This document shows positions 28,195 through 36,768 of a stretch of DNA of 64,000 bases, in pieces. The stretch's first letter is position 1. Each line of letters opens with the position of its first letter. The DNA comes from Tessaracoccus oleiagri (GTDB lineage: Bacteria; Actinomycetota; Actinomycetes; Propionibacteriales; Propionibacteriaceae), in assembly GCF_900103275.1 (NCBI RefSeq), contig NZ_FNGP01000001.1, forward strand, positions 310,001-374,000. Direction: 5' to 3'. Under the pieces are notes generated by a model. It did not search any database and was not told the DNA's origin. It saw nothing but the letters and a program-made list of their open reading frames with translations. Position numbers and translations under genes: made by a program.

Positions 28195-29372
28195 GAGTCG
28201 GCCCGCCTTCCCAGCGGCACGGTGGCGAGGAGGCCGGGCACCTGCGCGCCGCCCAGGGGGCCGAGCCGCAGCGCCGATCCGACCAGGGTCTGCACCGCCT
28301 CGTCGGCCTCCAGCGCCTGCTCACGGCTGCTGGTGACGAGCCGCAGCGCGCCCTGCGCCGGCTCGCCGGGGGCGACGGTGTACGACGTGACCGCCATCAT
28401 CGCGGGGGCGGTGGCGACCGCGTCGAGGAGCAACTGGTAGCCGGCGCTCGGGTCCTTGCCGAAGCTCCGCACCGCGCGCGACTCGTGGACGAGGCCGTCG
28501 CACCACCACATCTCCCACTCCTCCCGGCTGCGCTCCTCGCGCGGTTCGGGGCCGGCGCCCGAAGTGAGCGCGAGGGCCTCCGCGATCTGCAGCGGGTCGA
28601 GCGGCTCCGTCTGGACGCCCCGGCGCTTGAGGGTGGCCTGGGCGCGGTGGAGGCCGAAGCGCAGGGTGGCGAAGACGCCGCTCTCACCGAGGCCTCGTCG
28701 TCCGACGGCTTCGAGGCAGAGGTTGGGGTCGAGCCGGAGCGCGAGCCAGGTGCGCCGCACGGCGGGCGGGGGCAGCTCGTCGCCGAGGATCTCGCGGTAG
28801 GCGTCGGCGGCGGGCGACGAAGCGGGCAGCATCGCGCGTGTGGGGGCGCCGACCGTGAGCGTCACGACCTGGATGCCGGCGAACGTCACGTCGTCCTGCC
28901 GCGTGAGCGTCGCGAGCTCGGCGAGGTCGAGCCGGTTGCCGCGGTCGGAGAAGAGCTGGAGGTCCGAGGTGAGTTCGAGGATCCCTGTCCAGGACCTGCC
29001 GTCGGCGACCACGCCGATCTCGCCGTCGTGCGCGTCCTTGATCTGCGTGACCTCGAGGTCGGGCAGCCACTGCGCCAGCGGGACGAGGTCCTCCGGCTGG
29101 TCCGCCTCCGCGACGAAGGCGCGCCGCCGTCGGCCGAACGCGTACCGGTGCCACAGCGTGCGGGGCAGCGTCCGGCCGTTGACGGGCACGGTCAGCAGGA
29201 TGCCGAGCAGCACGAGCCCCGCGGCGAGCGCGTACGACCACGGCCGGCCCAGCATCGCGAGAGCCAGCGCGGCGGCGAGGGCCACCTGCCAGAACACGAC
29301 CACGGGGATGTGCCGGGTCGAGCGCGCACGCAACGGCAGCTGAGCCCTCGCAGGTGGCGCTGACCGCAGCAT
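28191..29372 (-). CDS. eccE: ESX type VII secretion membrane protein EccE
   Basis: EccE is the peripheral membrane component of ESX complexes. The 393-residue protein has two adjacent N-terminal membrane helices (about residues 22-62) and a soluble domain, with WTGILELTSDLQLFSDRGN as an EccE-like segment near residue 130. The gene is divergent from eccB and coupled to the unknown protein downstream. The identification rests on topology, size and position among eccB, eccC and eccD more than on a strong motif, because EccE is the least conserved core subunit. Confidence 0.82.
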   Translation of the reverse strand: MLRSAPPARAQLPLRARSTRHIPVVVFWQVALAAALALAMLGRPWSYALAAGLVLLGILLTVPVNGRTLPRTLWHRYAFGRRRRAFVAEADQPEDLVPLAQWLPDLEVTQIKDAHDGEIGVVADGRSWTGILELTSDLQLFSDRGNRLDLAELATLTRQDDVTFAGIQVVTLTVGAPTRAMLPASSPAADAYREILGDELPPPAVRRTWLALRLDPNLCLEAVGRRGLGESGVFATLRFGLHRAQATLKRRGVQTEPLDPLQIAEALALTSGAGPEPREERSREEWEMWWCDGLVHESRAVRSFGKDPSAGYQLLLDAVATAPAMMAVTSYTVAPGEPAQGALRLVTSSREQALEADEAVQTLVGSALRLGPLGGAQVPGLLATVPLGRRADS

Positions 29373-29507
29373 GGTGTCCTCTCGACGACGTTCGCGAACA
29401 CTCTAGGGGCACGCGGGCCCACGCACGTACGCGCGAGGGATCCGGCTTGGAGCCCGATCCGGTCTAGCATGTGACCGGCAAACCCCACCTCCGGACAGGG
29501 ATCGAAG

Positions 29508-30941
29508 TTGGCGACTCGCAAGGACCTACTCAAGGCGCAGGCGTTCACGTCGCGCCGGATGATCGCCTCCTTCATCAACCGTGACCCCGACGACCCCACC
29601 CCGCCCCTGCGCCGCGTCGGCATGGCGACGTTCGTGTCCGTGCTGCTCGGGGTCATCCTGGTCGCCGGGTACACCCTGATGGGCCTCATCCGGCCGGACT
29701 CGAACCCGGGCTGGAAGGAGGGCGGGGTCGTGATCTCCGACACGGAGTCCGGGGCCCTGTTCGTCTACAGCCCCGAGGGCGACCTACTGATCCCCATGGC
29801 CGACGTGGCGTCGGCCCGTCTGAAGGCCGCCGGGGCCGAGGCCGACGGCCGCCCGCGGACCATGAACGTGCGCACCGACGCGCTGCGAGGGCTGCGACAG
29901 GCGCCGGTGGAGGGCATCGACGGCGCGCCCCGCCAGCTGCCGGCCGCCGAGGACGTGGACGCCTACCCGCTGAAGATGTGCTCCACCGCCCCCGACCTGA
30001 GCGGCGAGCGCTTCGTCACCCTCGAGTTCAACGCTTCCCCACCGGCGAGCGACGGGTTCGCCTTCGTCGCCCAGCACTCGGACCGCTCGGAGTACATCAT
30101 CTTCGGCGGCAAGAAGCACCGCCTGTGGACCGACCCGACCAACAGCGGCCTGACGATGGTGCCGGACCTGCCGCGGATCGAGGTCGGCAACGCGTGGATC
30201 GCCGCGATGCCGGAGGGGCTGCCCATCACTCCCCTGGACATCCAGGGCATCGGCGACGACCACGGCCGCTACATCGCCGGCTTCGCCCGCGGCGACATCG
30301 GCCGCGCCGAGGCGTCGACGGACCCCACCCAGGACCAGTGGTTCGTCCAGACCGAGGAGGGTGTCGTGCGCATCTCCTACCTCGACATGGACGCGCTGGT
30401 GCAGAAGTACCACCAGGGCTCGACGAACCAGGTCCGCACCCTCGGCGCGCAGGACTGGAAGGGGCTCGACCGCTTCTCGCTGCCGTCGCGGCGGACCCCC
30501 GACGTGCCGTGGGACCAGCCCGTCGGCCCGCCGCAGGACGCCAACGTCGAGAGCCGCTCCATCTGCGCCACGTGGACCGAGGACCGCCCCGACGATCCCG
30601 TCATCAGCTACGGCGACGAGACCCCCGAGCTCCCCGCGAACTTCCGCGTCACCGTGGGCAACAGCTTCGACCTGATCGCCATGGAGCCCCTCACCGGGGC
30701 CCTGTTGCGGCACAGCGGCTCGCAGTCGCCGGAGACCGCAGCCTTCCTCGTCGCCGATGGTGTGAAGTACGCGATCCCCGACGTGGTGTCGCGGCGCGCG
30801 CTCGGGTACGGCGAGACCGCACTCGTCCCCGTCCCGGGCGGGCTCCTGTCGCAGATCCCCGACGGGCTGCGCGGCGGCCGGAACCTCTCGCTGGACAGCG
30901 TTCAGGTGCTCCGTCCCCCGTCCTCCGACGAGGGTCCGTAG
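29508..30941 (+). CDS. eccB: ESX type VII secretion protein EccB
   Basis: EccB is the membrane-anchored subunit with a large extracytoplasmic domain. The N-terminus ATRKDLLKAQAFTSRRM is the family signature. A single helix follows (about residues 41-62), then the repeat domain starting near DSNPGWKEGGVVIS. Two cysteines (MCSTAPDLSGERF near residue 157 and SICATWTED near 352) could form the conserved disulphide. The start is a TTG preceded by AGGGA. It precedes the two WXG100 genes on the same strand, but a separate promoter lies between them. Confidence 0.95.
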   Translation: MATRKDLLKAQAFTSRRMIASFINRDPDDPTPPLRRVGMATFVSVLLGVILVAGYTLMGLIRPDSNPGWKEGGVVISDTESGALFVYSPEGDLLIPMADVASARLKAAGAEADGRPRTMNVRTDALRGLRQAPVEGIDGAPRQLPAAEDVDAYPLKMCSTAPDLSGERFVTLEFNASPPASDGFAFVAQHSDRSEYIIFGGKKHRLWTDPTNSGLTMVPDLPRIEVGNAWIAAMPEGLPITPLDIQGIGDDHGRYIAGFARGDIGRAEASTDPTQDQWFVQTEEGVVRISYLDMDALVQKYHQGSTNQVRTLGAQDWKGLDRFSLPSRRTPDVPWDQPVGPPQDANVESRSICATWTEDRPDDPVISYGDETPELPANFRVTVGNSFDLIAMEPLTGALLRHSGSQSPETAAFLVADGVKYAIPDVVSRRALGYGETALVPVPGGLLSQIPDGLRGGRNLSLDSVQVLRPPSSDEGP

Positions 30942-31002
30942 GTAGCGACGACGGGCGTCTAGGTACTCCTACTCGAATACCGGACAGAGGGGGTCAGCGG
31001 GC

Positions 31003-31032
31003 CTGACAAATGACCCATGACCCGCCTATGGT
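31003..31032 (+). promoter_or_regulatory. Putative promoter of the WXG100 gene pair
   Basis: CTGACA (31003-31008) and TATGGT (31027-31032), separated by 18 bases, resemble -35 and -10 boxes. They lie about 75 bases upstream of the first WXG100 gene. This would let the substrates be expressed at higher level than eccB. Confidence 0.4.
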
Positions 31033-31107
31033 CGTACACGACATGCGGCATACACCAGCGACCGGACTGCCGCGCCCACAGTCTCCACATCGAAGGGAAT
31101 CCCCACC

Positions 31108-31413
31108 ATGGCCAACAAGTCGGTAGACCGCGCCGAAATGGCGAAGGCCGCCCAGCAGATCGACGCCAAGCACCAGCAGATCCAGGCCCTGCAGAGCCGT
31201 CTGCGCGGCGAGATGCAGCAGCTCTCCGCCGTCTGGACCGGCAAGGCGTCCACCGCGTTCCAGCAGGGCTACCAGCGCTTCGACGAGGAGTACGAGAAGG
31301 TCAAGAACGGGCTCGAGAAGATCCACGGCGCGCTCACCGAGACCCTCCGCGACTACACGATCCGCGAGGACGAGTCGCAGGCCGAGGCCAACAAGTTCAT
31401 CGGCACGATCTGA
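31108..31413 (+). CDS. WXG100 family protein (ESX substrate, EsxA/EsxB-like) 1
   Basis: This 101-residue helical hairpin protein has the central WTG turn (LSAVWTGKAS) of the WXG100 family near residue 43. The C-terminal tail carries YTIRED, which matches the YxxxD/E export signal read by EccC. It is the first of a tandem pair with the gene at 31450, so the products probably form a secreted heterodimer, as EsxA-EsxB do. The spacing between the two genes is 36 bases, with a good AAGGAG site for the second. Confidence 0.93.
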   Translation: MANKSVDRAEMAKAAQQIDAKHQQIQALQSRLRGEMQQLSAVWTGKASTAFQQGYQRFDEEYEKVKNGLEKIHGALTETLRDYTIREDESQAEANKFIGTI

Positions 31414-31449
31414 CCCCCTGAGCACACGGACTTACAAGGAGAATCGAAA

Positions 31450-31740
31450 ATGAGCGACGCAACCGTTTACACCCAGTCCGGCCTTCAGGACGGCATCGCC
31501 TCCCTGCGCCGGGCGCACAAGGAACTCACCGACCTGCTGGAGACCCTCAAGGGCGAGCTCAACCAGTCCCTCGGTTTCTGGGAGGACAACGCACGGCACG
31601 CCTACCAGGAGGTGCAGGTGCAGTGGGACCGCTCCGCCGCCCGCCAGTCGGAGATCATCGAGCGCATGCCCGTCCTCCTCGGCAACATCGCCGACGGCTA
31701 CGACGCCACCGAGCGCGCCAACGCCTCCCGCTGGGCCTGA
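31450..31740 (+). CDS. WXG100 family protein (ESX substrate, EsxA/EsxB-like) 2
   Basis: This 96-residue partner of the preceding gene has the same two-helix layout. Its turn reads GFWEDNARHAY, so the WXG glycine is replaced. The C-terminus has YDATE, again a YxxxE-type export signal. Because both proteins of the pair carry such a motif, which one guides secretion is unclear. A terminator follows directly. Confidence 0.9.
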   Translation: MSDATVYTQSGLQDGIASLRRAHKELTDLLETLKGELNQSLGFWEDNARHAYQEVQVQWDRSAARQSEIIERMPVLLGNIADGYDATERANASRWA

Positions 31741-31760
31741 GCCCAGCGCACCTCTCCAAC

Positions 31761-31800
31761 ACCCGAAGGGTCCGGCTCCGGCCGGGCCCTTCGGGTTTCT
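31761..31800 (+). terminator. Terminator after the WXG100 pair
   Basis: ACCCGAAGGG (31761-31770) pairs with CCCTTCGGGT (31787-31796) and is followed by TTTCT. A second hairpin, GCGGTTCACC...GGTGAACCGC (31823-31875), overlaps the 3' end of aat and may serve the opposite strand. Confidence 0.75.
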
Positions 31801-31855
31801 GGGCTTTGAGGCGGCTCCGTCGGCGGTTCACCTGCCTCCAGTCGGTTTCACCTGC

Positions 31856-32599
31856 CTACGTCGGCGGGTGAACCGCACCCGACGCAGGTGGCTTGCGTAC
31901 CTCGTCGAGCCGCGCCAGCAGCGTCGGCCCGTCGAGCCGCTCGTCCTCCCACAGCTGCGTCGGCTGGGCGAGGACCGCGTCGAGCCGGGCGAGATAGTTG
32001 GCGCGGGGGATCTCGACGGCGCCCATGCTGGCCAGGTGGCCGGTGAGCCACTGCACGTCAAGGATCGACACCGACACATGGTGCAGCTGCAGCGCGAGCC
32101 GCAGCAGCGCCACCTTCGACGCGTCGCGGCCGCGCGCCGGGTCGTGGAACATCGACTCGCCGGCGAACAGGCCACCGAAGTGCACGCCGTAGAGCCCGCC
32201 GACGAGGCGACCCTCGGCGTCCCACGTCTCGACGCTGTGCGCCACCCCCGCGCGGTGCAGGTTGGTGAAGACGTCGGCGATGCGCCGGTCGATCCAGGCG
32301 CCTTCGCGCGACTCGTCGGCGCACCGGGCGAGCACCGCCCCGAAGCGGCGGTTCACCGTCGTGGTGTAGCGCTTCGCGGACTGGCGCAGCGAACGGGTGA
32401 TGCGCAGTCGGCCGAGCGGCAGCACCCCGCGCTGCACCGGCGACCACCACCCCATGTAGGACGGCTCCACCGGCATCGGGAACACGCCGGCGGCATAGGC
32501 CTCGACGACGATCTGCGCGTCGAAGTCCTCGGAGACCGCGATGAGGTCCTGGCGGGGCCAGGTCGCGGGGTCGCCGAAGAGCTTGCTGAGCACCACCAC
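31856..32599 (-). CDS. aat: Leucyl/phenylalanyl-tRNA-protein transferase
   Basis: Aat adds leucine or phenylalanine to proteins with N-terminal basic residues, marking them for ClpS/ClpAP-type degradation (bacterial N-end rule). Landmarks are GVFPMPVEPSYMGWWSPVQRGVLPL, YGVHFGGLFAGESMFH and LDVQWLTGHLASMGA. The frame extends to 32695, but that would overlap the divergent gene at 32685. A GTG cluster at 32593-32599 gives the usual length of about 245 residues. Transcription is opposite to the WXG100 pair. Confidence 0.93.
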   Translation of the reverse strand: MVVLSKLFGDPATWPRQDLIAVSEDFDAQIVVEAYAAGVFPMPVEPSYMGWWSPVQRGVLPLGRLRITRSLRQSAKRYTTTVNRRFGAVLARCADESREGAWIDRRIADVFTNLHRAGVAHSVETWDAEGRLVGGLYGVHFGGLFAGESMFHDPARGRDASKVALLRLALQLHHVSVSILDVQWLTGHLASMGAVEIPRANYLARLDAVLAQPTQLWEDERLDGPTLLARLDEVRKPPASGAVHPPT

Positions 32600-32684
32600 A
32601 GTGTTGCAGGCGCAGGGGACAAACCTCGCGGCTCGACGGACATGCTTGGTGCCGTGTGGGAACCTTGGCATTGAAGGAGAGCAC

Positions 32685-33335
32685 ATGGACGACAAGCAGC
32701 TGGCGGCCGCCGAGAACCTCAGCGCGGACGTATTCCATCAGATCCTCGACCTGGCGATCACCGGCAAGGGGGCACTGCCCGGCGCCCACGCCACCGCCAA
32801 GGCGCAACTGGGCAGGCACGGCGACGCGGAGGCCGCCATCCGCGCGATCGTCAACCAACACCTCGCGCTCGCGGGCGGGCAGGGATTCGCGACGAACTGG
32901 GGCGGCTTCCTGATGTCCCTGGTCACCATCCCCGCCAACATCGGGGCGCACGCCTTCGTGCAGGCCCGCATGGTGTCGGCCATCGCCCACCTCCGCGGCT
33001 ACGAACTCGAGGACCCGCGCGTGCGGACCGCGCTGCTGATGTGCATGCTCGGCCCCTCCGCCGGCGCCGCGCTCGTCAGCAAGGGGGTCCTGCCGAGCTC
33101 GCCGCTCGTCGTGGCCACCGCCCCCGTCTTCGACAGCCACCTCGACGGCGCGGTCGCGAAGGTCCTCCTCGAGCGCGCGATGAGCGCGATCAGCGGGAAG
33201 CGTCTGGGCCTGATGCTCGCCAAGGGGGTGCCGTTCGTCGGTGGCGGCGTGGGCGCGGCCGTCGACGCCTGGAGCACGCGGGCCATCGCCCGCCACACCC
33301 TCGACGCGCTCCCCAGCCGCCGCCCCAAGGCCTGA
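32685..33335 (+). CDS. EcsC family protein
   Basis: This 216-residue protein has hydrophobic segments TNWGGFLMSLVTIPANIGA (near residue 70) and GVPFVGGGVGAAVDAW (near 190), characteristic of the EcsC family, whose molecular role is unclear. A GGAGAG site precedes ATG 32685. It is divergent from aat and convergent with csoR, with only ten bases between the stops, so it is unlikely to belong to the copper genes. Confidence 0.75.
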   Translation: MDDKQLAAAENLSADVFHQILDLAITGKGALPGAHATAKAQLGRHGDAEAAIRAIVNQHLALAGGQGFATNWGGFLMSLVTIPANIGAHAFVQARMVSAIAHLRGYELEDPRVRTALLMCMLGPSAGAALVSKGVLPSSPLVVATAPVFDSHLDGAVAKVLLERAMSAISGKRLGLMLAKGVPFVGGGVGAAVDAWSTRAIARHTLDALPSRRPKA

Positions 33336-33345
33336 TGGACGACGC

Positions 33346-33621
33346 CTAGGTGCGTACCAGGCGGGCGATCGCCGTCGACGCCTCTCGCAGCTTCGCCTCT
33401 TGTTCTTCACCGCCGAGCTTGACGGCCTCGACCACGCAATGGGACACGTGGTCGTCGAGAATGGCGAGCGCCACCCGTTCCAGGGCCCTGGTTGCGGCGG
33501 AAACCTGGTCGAGGATCTCGGGACAGTACCGATCCTCCTCGACCATCTTGGAGATCCCACGGATCTGGCCCTCGATCCGACGCAGCCGCAGGAACAGGTC
33601 ACCCTTCGTGGTCCCACTCAT
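33346..33621 (-). CDS. csoR: CsoR-type copper-sensing repressor
   Basis: CsoR binds DNA as apo-protein and lets go when Cu(I) binds. This 91-residue all-helical protein has the ligand set in order: Cys in YCPEILDQ, then His and Cys in DDHVSHC, matching the C-H-C site of copper sensors. The start is the ATG at 33621 behind GAGGAG. It lies 72 bases downstream of the copA-type ATPase gene on the same strand, so it probably shares its transcript and autoregulates through the operator at 36556. Confidence 0.93.
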   Translation of the reverse strand: MSGTTKGDLFLRLRRIEGQIRGISKMVEEDRYCPEILDQVSAATRALERVALAILDDHVSHCVVEAVKLGGEEQEAKLREASTAIARLVRT

Positions 33622-33693
33622 CGCGGTCTCCTCTTCTGATCGGCGCGGGGGGCTCGCCATCGGTTGGGTTGGCGAGCCTCCCGCTCATGGTCA

Positions 33694-36474
33694 CTACTTC
33701 GATGACCCTGCATACCGGGTCGGGTCTGACTCGAACGTCGAGGCACAGTGGTCAGAGCAGAAGTGGTAGATCTGCCCGTTGTACTCGGCGCTGGCGGCCG
33801 CAGTGGCGGGGTCGATCGTCATCCCGCAGATGGGATCGACGACCTTGGTGGAGTTGGACATGATGGTTCCTTCCGGTTCTTCAGTGCTTCCGACCGTCAC
33901 CACCGGGTCGGTGGTGGGGACGATGGGGTTGGGATTGACCGCTGCGGGCTTGAAGGCACGCAGCCGGTTCGCGTTGCCCACGACGGATAGGGACGACAAC
34001 GCCATCGCGGCCGCTGCGAGTATCGGGCTGAGCATCCACCCCAGAGCCGGGTAGAAGACCCCGGCGGCAATCGGGATGCCCAAGGCGTTGTACATGAACG
34101 CGAACACCAAGTTCTGGCGAATGTTGCGCATGGTCGCCCTCGAAAGGTCGACTGCAGTCACCACACCGGAGAGGGCTCCGGAGATGAGCGTGATGTCCGA
34201 AGCCTCGATCGCGACGTCCGTCCCGGTGCCGATCGCGGAACCAACGTCTGCCTGCGCGAGCGCGGGGGCATCGTTGATACCGTCTCCGACCATTCCGACG
34301 GTGCGGCCCTCGGACTGGAGTCGCTTGACCTCGTCAGCCTTGTGCTCGGGCAACACCTCTGCGAGGACCCGCGAGATGCCGACTTCGCGCGCGATGGCCG
34401 CTGCCGTGGCACGATTGTCGCCGGTCATCATCACCACGTCGATCTTCCTGGCCCGAAGGGCTGCGACGGCGGCGGCCGACCCCTCCTTCAACGTGTCCGC
34501 GACCGCAATGACGCCGGCCAGTTTTCCGTCGACCACGGCGAACATCGGGGTCTTTCCATCGCCGGCCAGCCGGTCAGCGATCGCGGAGTCAGGGGTCACG
34601 CCGACGTTCGCGAGCAGCCGCGCGTTCCCGACCAACACTTCATGCCCCTCGACGAACCCCCTCACTCCCTGACCTGTCAGGGAGTCGAACGCCGACGTCT
34701 CGGGCAGCTCGATGCCTCGCCCGAGTGCGCCGAGCACGATGGCCTGCGCCAATGGATGTTCGGAGGATCGTTCGACGGCGCCGACCAGTCTCAACAATTC
34801 TGTCTCGGAGAACCCGGCGGCGGGATGGACGTCGGTCAGCGCCGGCTCACCCTTCGTGATGGTTCCGGTCTTGTCCAGGACGATGGTGTCCAGCTTGTGT
34901 GCGATTTCGAGCGCCTCCGCGGAACGGATGAGTATGCCGTTCGTGGCCCCCTTCCCGGTGCCCACCGTGATCGACAGCGGAGTCGCCAGGCCAAGCGCGC
35001 AGGGGCACGCGATGATCAATACCGATACCGCGGCCACCAGACCGAACACCAACGCCGGCGGAGGTCCGACGATGGCCCACACGGCGAAGGCCCAGATCGC
35101 TATGAGGATGACTGCGGGAACGAAGTAGCTGGAGACTTTGTCCACCAGACGTTGGATCGGTGCCTTGGAACCCTGCGCCTCGCGCACCAACTTGATGATC
35201 TGGGCGAGCATGGTCTCCGACCCGACCCTGGTCGCGGTGTAGCGAAAGGTTCCCGTTTGGTTGATCGTCGCACCGATCACCACGTCGCCGGCGGTCTTGG
35301 TGACGGGGATGGGTTCGCCGGTGACCATCGATTCATCCACCGCGGACGACCCCTCGACGACCTCCCCGTCCACGGGCAGCTTCTCTCCCGGCCGCACCAC
35401 GACGAGGTCTCCGAGGACGACCTCCTCGACGGCCACCTCCAACTCGTCCCCGTCGCGGATGACGCGGGCGGTCCTGGGCTGCAGGCCGATCAGTGCACGG
35501 ATGGCCTCGCCGGTGCCGGCCTTCGCTTTGGTCTCGAGGAGTCGTCCCAGCAATATCAGGGTCAGGATCACTCCGACCGCCTCGTAGTACACCTCCTGCG
35601 CGTCTGCGGGGAGCAGCCAGGGAAGGAACGTCGCCACCAAGCTGTACCCGAAGGCGGCGATGGTGCCGAGTGTGATCAGGGAGTTCATGTCCGCAGTGCG
35701 GTGGGACAGCGCGAGCCAGCCCGTCTTGTGGATCGGCCACCCCGTGTAGAGGAAGACGGGAGCGATGAGTGCGAGCTGCAGCAGCGGGTTCATGAGGATC
35801 GGCGGCACCCACGTAGCTCCGAAGAGGTCCTGTGCCATCACCGCCACCAGCACGGGCAGGGTCAGGACCGCGCCGAGAACGACCCTGCCGCGAAGATCCT
35901 TGATCTCGGCGTCCCGCTCCCGCTCCTCCGCATCACCGTCATCCGGCACGAGATCGGCGATTGGAGCGGCCTCGACGCCTCGGCCCTCATCGGGTGCTGC
36001 CATGCCGGAACCTGGAGCGTCATGGGCTCCCCCGGAGTCCGGCGGATCGAGCACTGCCACCGCGCCTCCCACTCGAGAGCCCGAGGCGGGCGCATCCTCC
36101 GCGGCCACCACGCGTACCCGTCCACGGAGCATGTTCATGCCACACGCGAAGCCGAAGTCCCCAGTCTCGGTCGGTGTGAACTCGACGGCCGTGGTCGCAT
36201 AGGCGGGCAGGCTTTGGTTGATCTTGAAGTCGGGGAAGACCACGCGCGAGGAGCAGTCTCCGGTTTCTCTGCGGTCGAAGAGGAATCTGACCGGAACCCC
36301 TGCTCGCACTTCGATGATGTCCGGACTGTACCCACCCTTGACCAAGACCTTGACCTCTTGAACACCGTTCAGCGTTTCCGCGCGGCTTGATTTCCTCCTT
36401 CCGAAGAAGAACCAGATCACCCCGGCGGTCGCGAGTAACGCGACGCCGAGCACCGTCCATTCTGAAGCACCCAT
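33694..36474 (-). CDS. copA: Copper P1B-type ATPase with cupredoxin-like N-domain and C-terminal YHS domain
   Basis: This 926-residue copper exporter has an unusual domain order. An N-terminal helix (about residues 5-25) is followed by a cupredoxin-like domain (about 38-128) ending in [11 protein letters not shown], whose Cys/Met residues could bind copper. The ATPase core follows: ACPCALG membrane site (near 490), [11 protein letters not shown] phosphorylation site (near 531), SSEHPLAQ and [16 protein letters not shown]. After a Pro/Thr/Val-rich linker, a YHS metal-binding domain (872-926; DPICGM and YHFCSDHC) ends the protein. It is co-directional with csoR. An in-frame ATG with its own ribosome site precedes the YHS domain. 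Confidence 0.95.
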   Translation of the reverse strand: MGASEWTVLGVALLATAGVIWFFFGRRKSSRAETLNGVQEVKVLVKGGYSPDIIEVRAGVPVRFLFDRRETGDCSSRVVFPDFKINQSLPAYATTAVEFTPTETGDFGFACGMNMLRGRVRVVAAEDAPASGSRVGGAVAVLDPPDSGGAHDAPGSGMAAPDEGRGVEAAPIADLVPDDGDAEERERDAEIKDLRGRVVLGAVLTLPVLVAVMAQDLFGATWVPPILMNPLLQLALIAPVFLYTGWPIHKTGWLALSHRTADMNSLITLGTIAAFGYSLVATFLPWLLPADAQEVYYEAVGVILTLILLGRLLETKAKAGTGEAIRALIGLQPRTARVIRDGDELEVAVEEVVLGDLVVVRPGEKLPVDGEVVEGSSAVDESMVTGEPIPVTKTAGDVVIGATINQTGTFRYTATRVGSETMLAQIIKLVREAQGSKAPIQRLVDKVSSYFVPAVILIAIWAFAVWAIVGPPPALVFGLVAAVSVLIIACPCALGLATPLSITVGTGKGATNGILIRSAEALEIAHKLDTIVLDKTGTITKGEPALTDVHPAAGFSETELLRLVGAVERSSEHPLAQAIVLGALGRGIELPETSAFDSLTGQGVRGFVEGHEVLVGNARLLANVGVTPDSAIADRLAGDGKTPMFAVVDGKLAGVIAVADTLKEGSAAAVAALRARKIDVVMMTGDNRATAAAIAREVGISRVLAEVLPEHKADEVKRLQSEGRTVGMVGDGINDAPALAQADVGSAIGTGTDVAIEASDITLISGALSGVVTAVDLSRATMRNIRQNLVFAFMYNALGIPIAAGVFYPALGWMLSPILAAAAMALSSLSVVGNANRLRAFKPAAVNPNPIVPTTDPVVTVGSTEEPEGTIMSNSTKVVDPICGMTIDPATAAASAEYNGQIYHFCSDHCASTFESDPTRYAGSSK
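33859..33874 (-). promoter_or_regulatory. Internal ribosome-binding site and ATG for a free YHS domain
   Basis: Reading on the minus strand, GGAAGGA (33868-33874) is followed after six bases by ATG (33859-33861), in frame with copA codon 872. Initiation here would give a 55-residue stand-alone YHS protein ending at 33694. Its predicted N-terminus, [14 protein letters not shown], matches the layout of the separate YHS protein at 40022 (MEDTSPKLVDPVCGM). Confidence 0.4.
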
Positions 36475-36555
36475 GACAAATCACTCCTCACGTGGCCCCA
36501 CCGCCGTTCCGGAAGAGGCACGTACGAAATCTCAAGCCCTCGCACCGGAGAGCAG

Positions 36556-36586
36556 ATACCCTGACGGGGTATAGGTATAACCCTAT
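36556..36586. promoter_or_regulatory. Candidate CsoR operator(s)
   Basis: ATACCC-TGACG-GGGTAT (36556-36572) is a perfect six-base inverted repeat of the type bound by CsoR. A weaker one, ATAGG...CCTAT (36571-36586), follows directly. Both lie 80-110 bases upstream of copA, in the divergent copA/lgt promoter region. Confidence 0.65.
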
Positions 36587-36610
36587 GCCGCGGAACGCTC
36601 GCAAGTGACC

Positions 36611-36635
36611 GGGAATCGTAAAGGTTGCGTCAAGG
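36611..36635 (-). promoter_or_regulatory. Direct-repeat box, copy 1 (lgt/copA intergenic)
   Basis: On the minus strand the box reads CTTGACGCAACCTTTACG and continues ATTCCC. The TTGACGC/TTTACGA half-sites are 11 bases apart. It matches the boxes at 36663, 38681, 43073 and 44972, and is closest to 38681, including the trailing TTCCC. Confidence 0.5.
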
Positions 36636-36662
36636 TTTGGATCGGGGAACCGTGCGCTGCTT

Positions 36663-36686
36663 CTTGACGGAATCTTGTCCCGATCC
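36663..36686 (+). promoter_or_regulatory. Direct-repeat box, copy 2 (upstream of lgt)
   Basis: CTTGACGGAATCTTGTCCCG followed by ATCC. The half-sites TTGACGG and TTGTCCC are 11 bases apart. It lies about 85-105 bases upstream of the lgt-like gene. Proposed target of the OmpR-type regulator at 43154. Confidence 0.5.
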
Positions 36687-36768
36687 GGGTCGATGCTTCA
36701 GGTGGGCACCGGATATTGGGGGCAGTCGCCGCCGACCGGCGTGCGACGGCGCACGATTGGAGTGGCGG

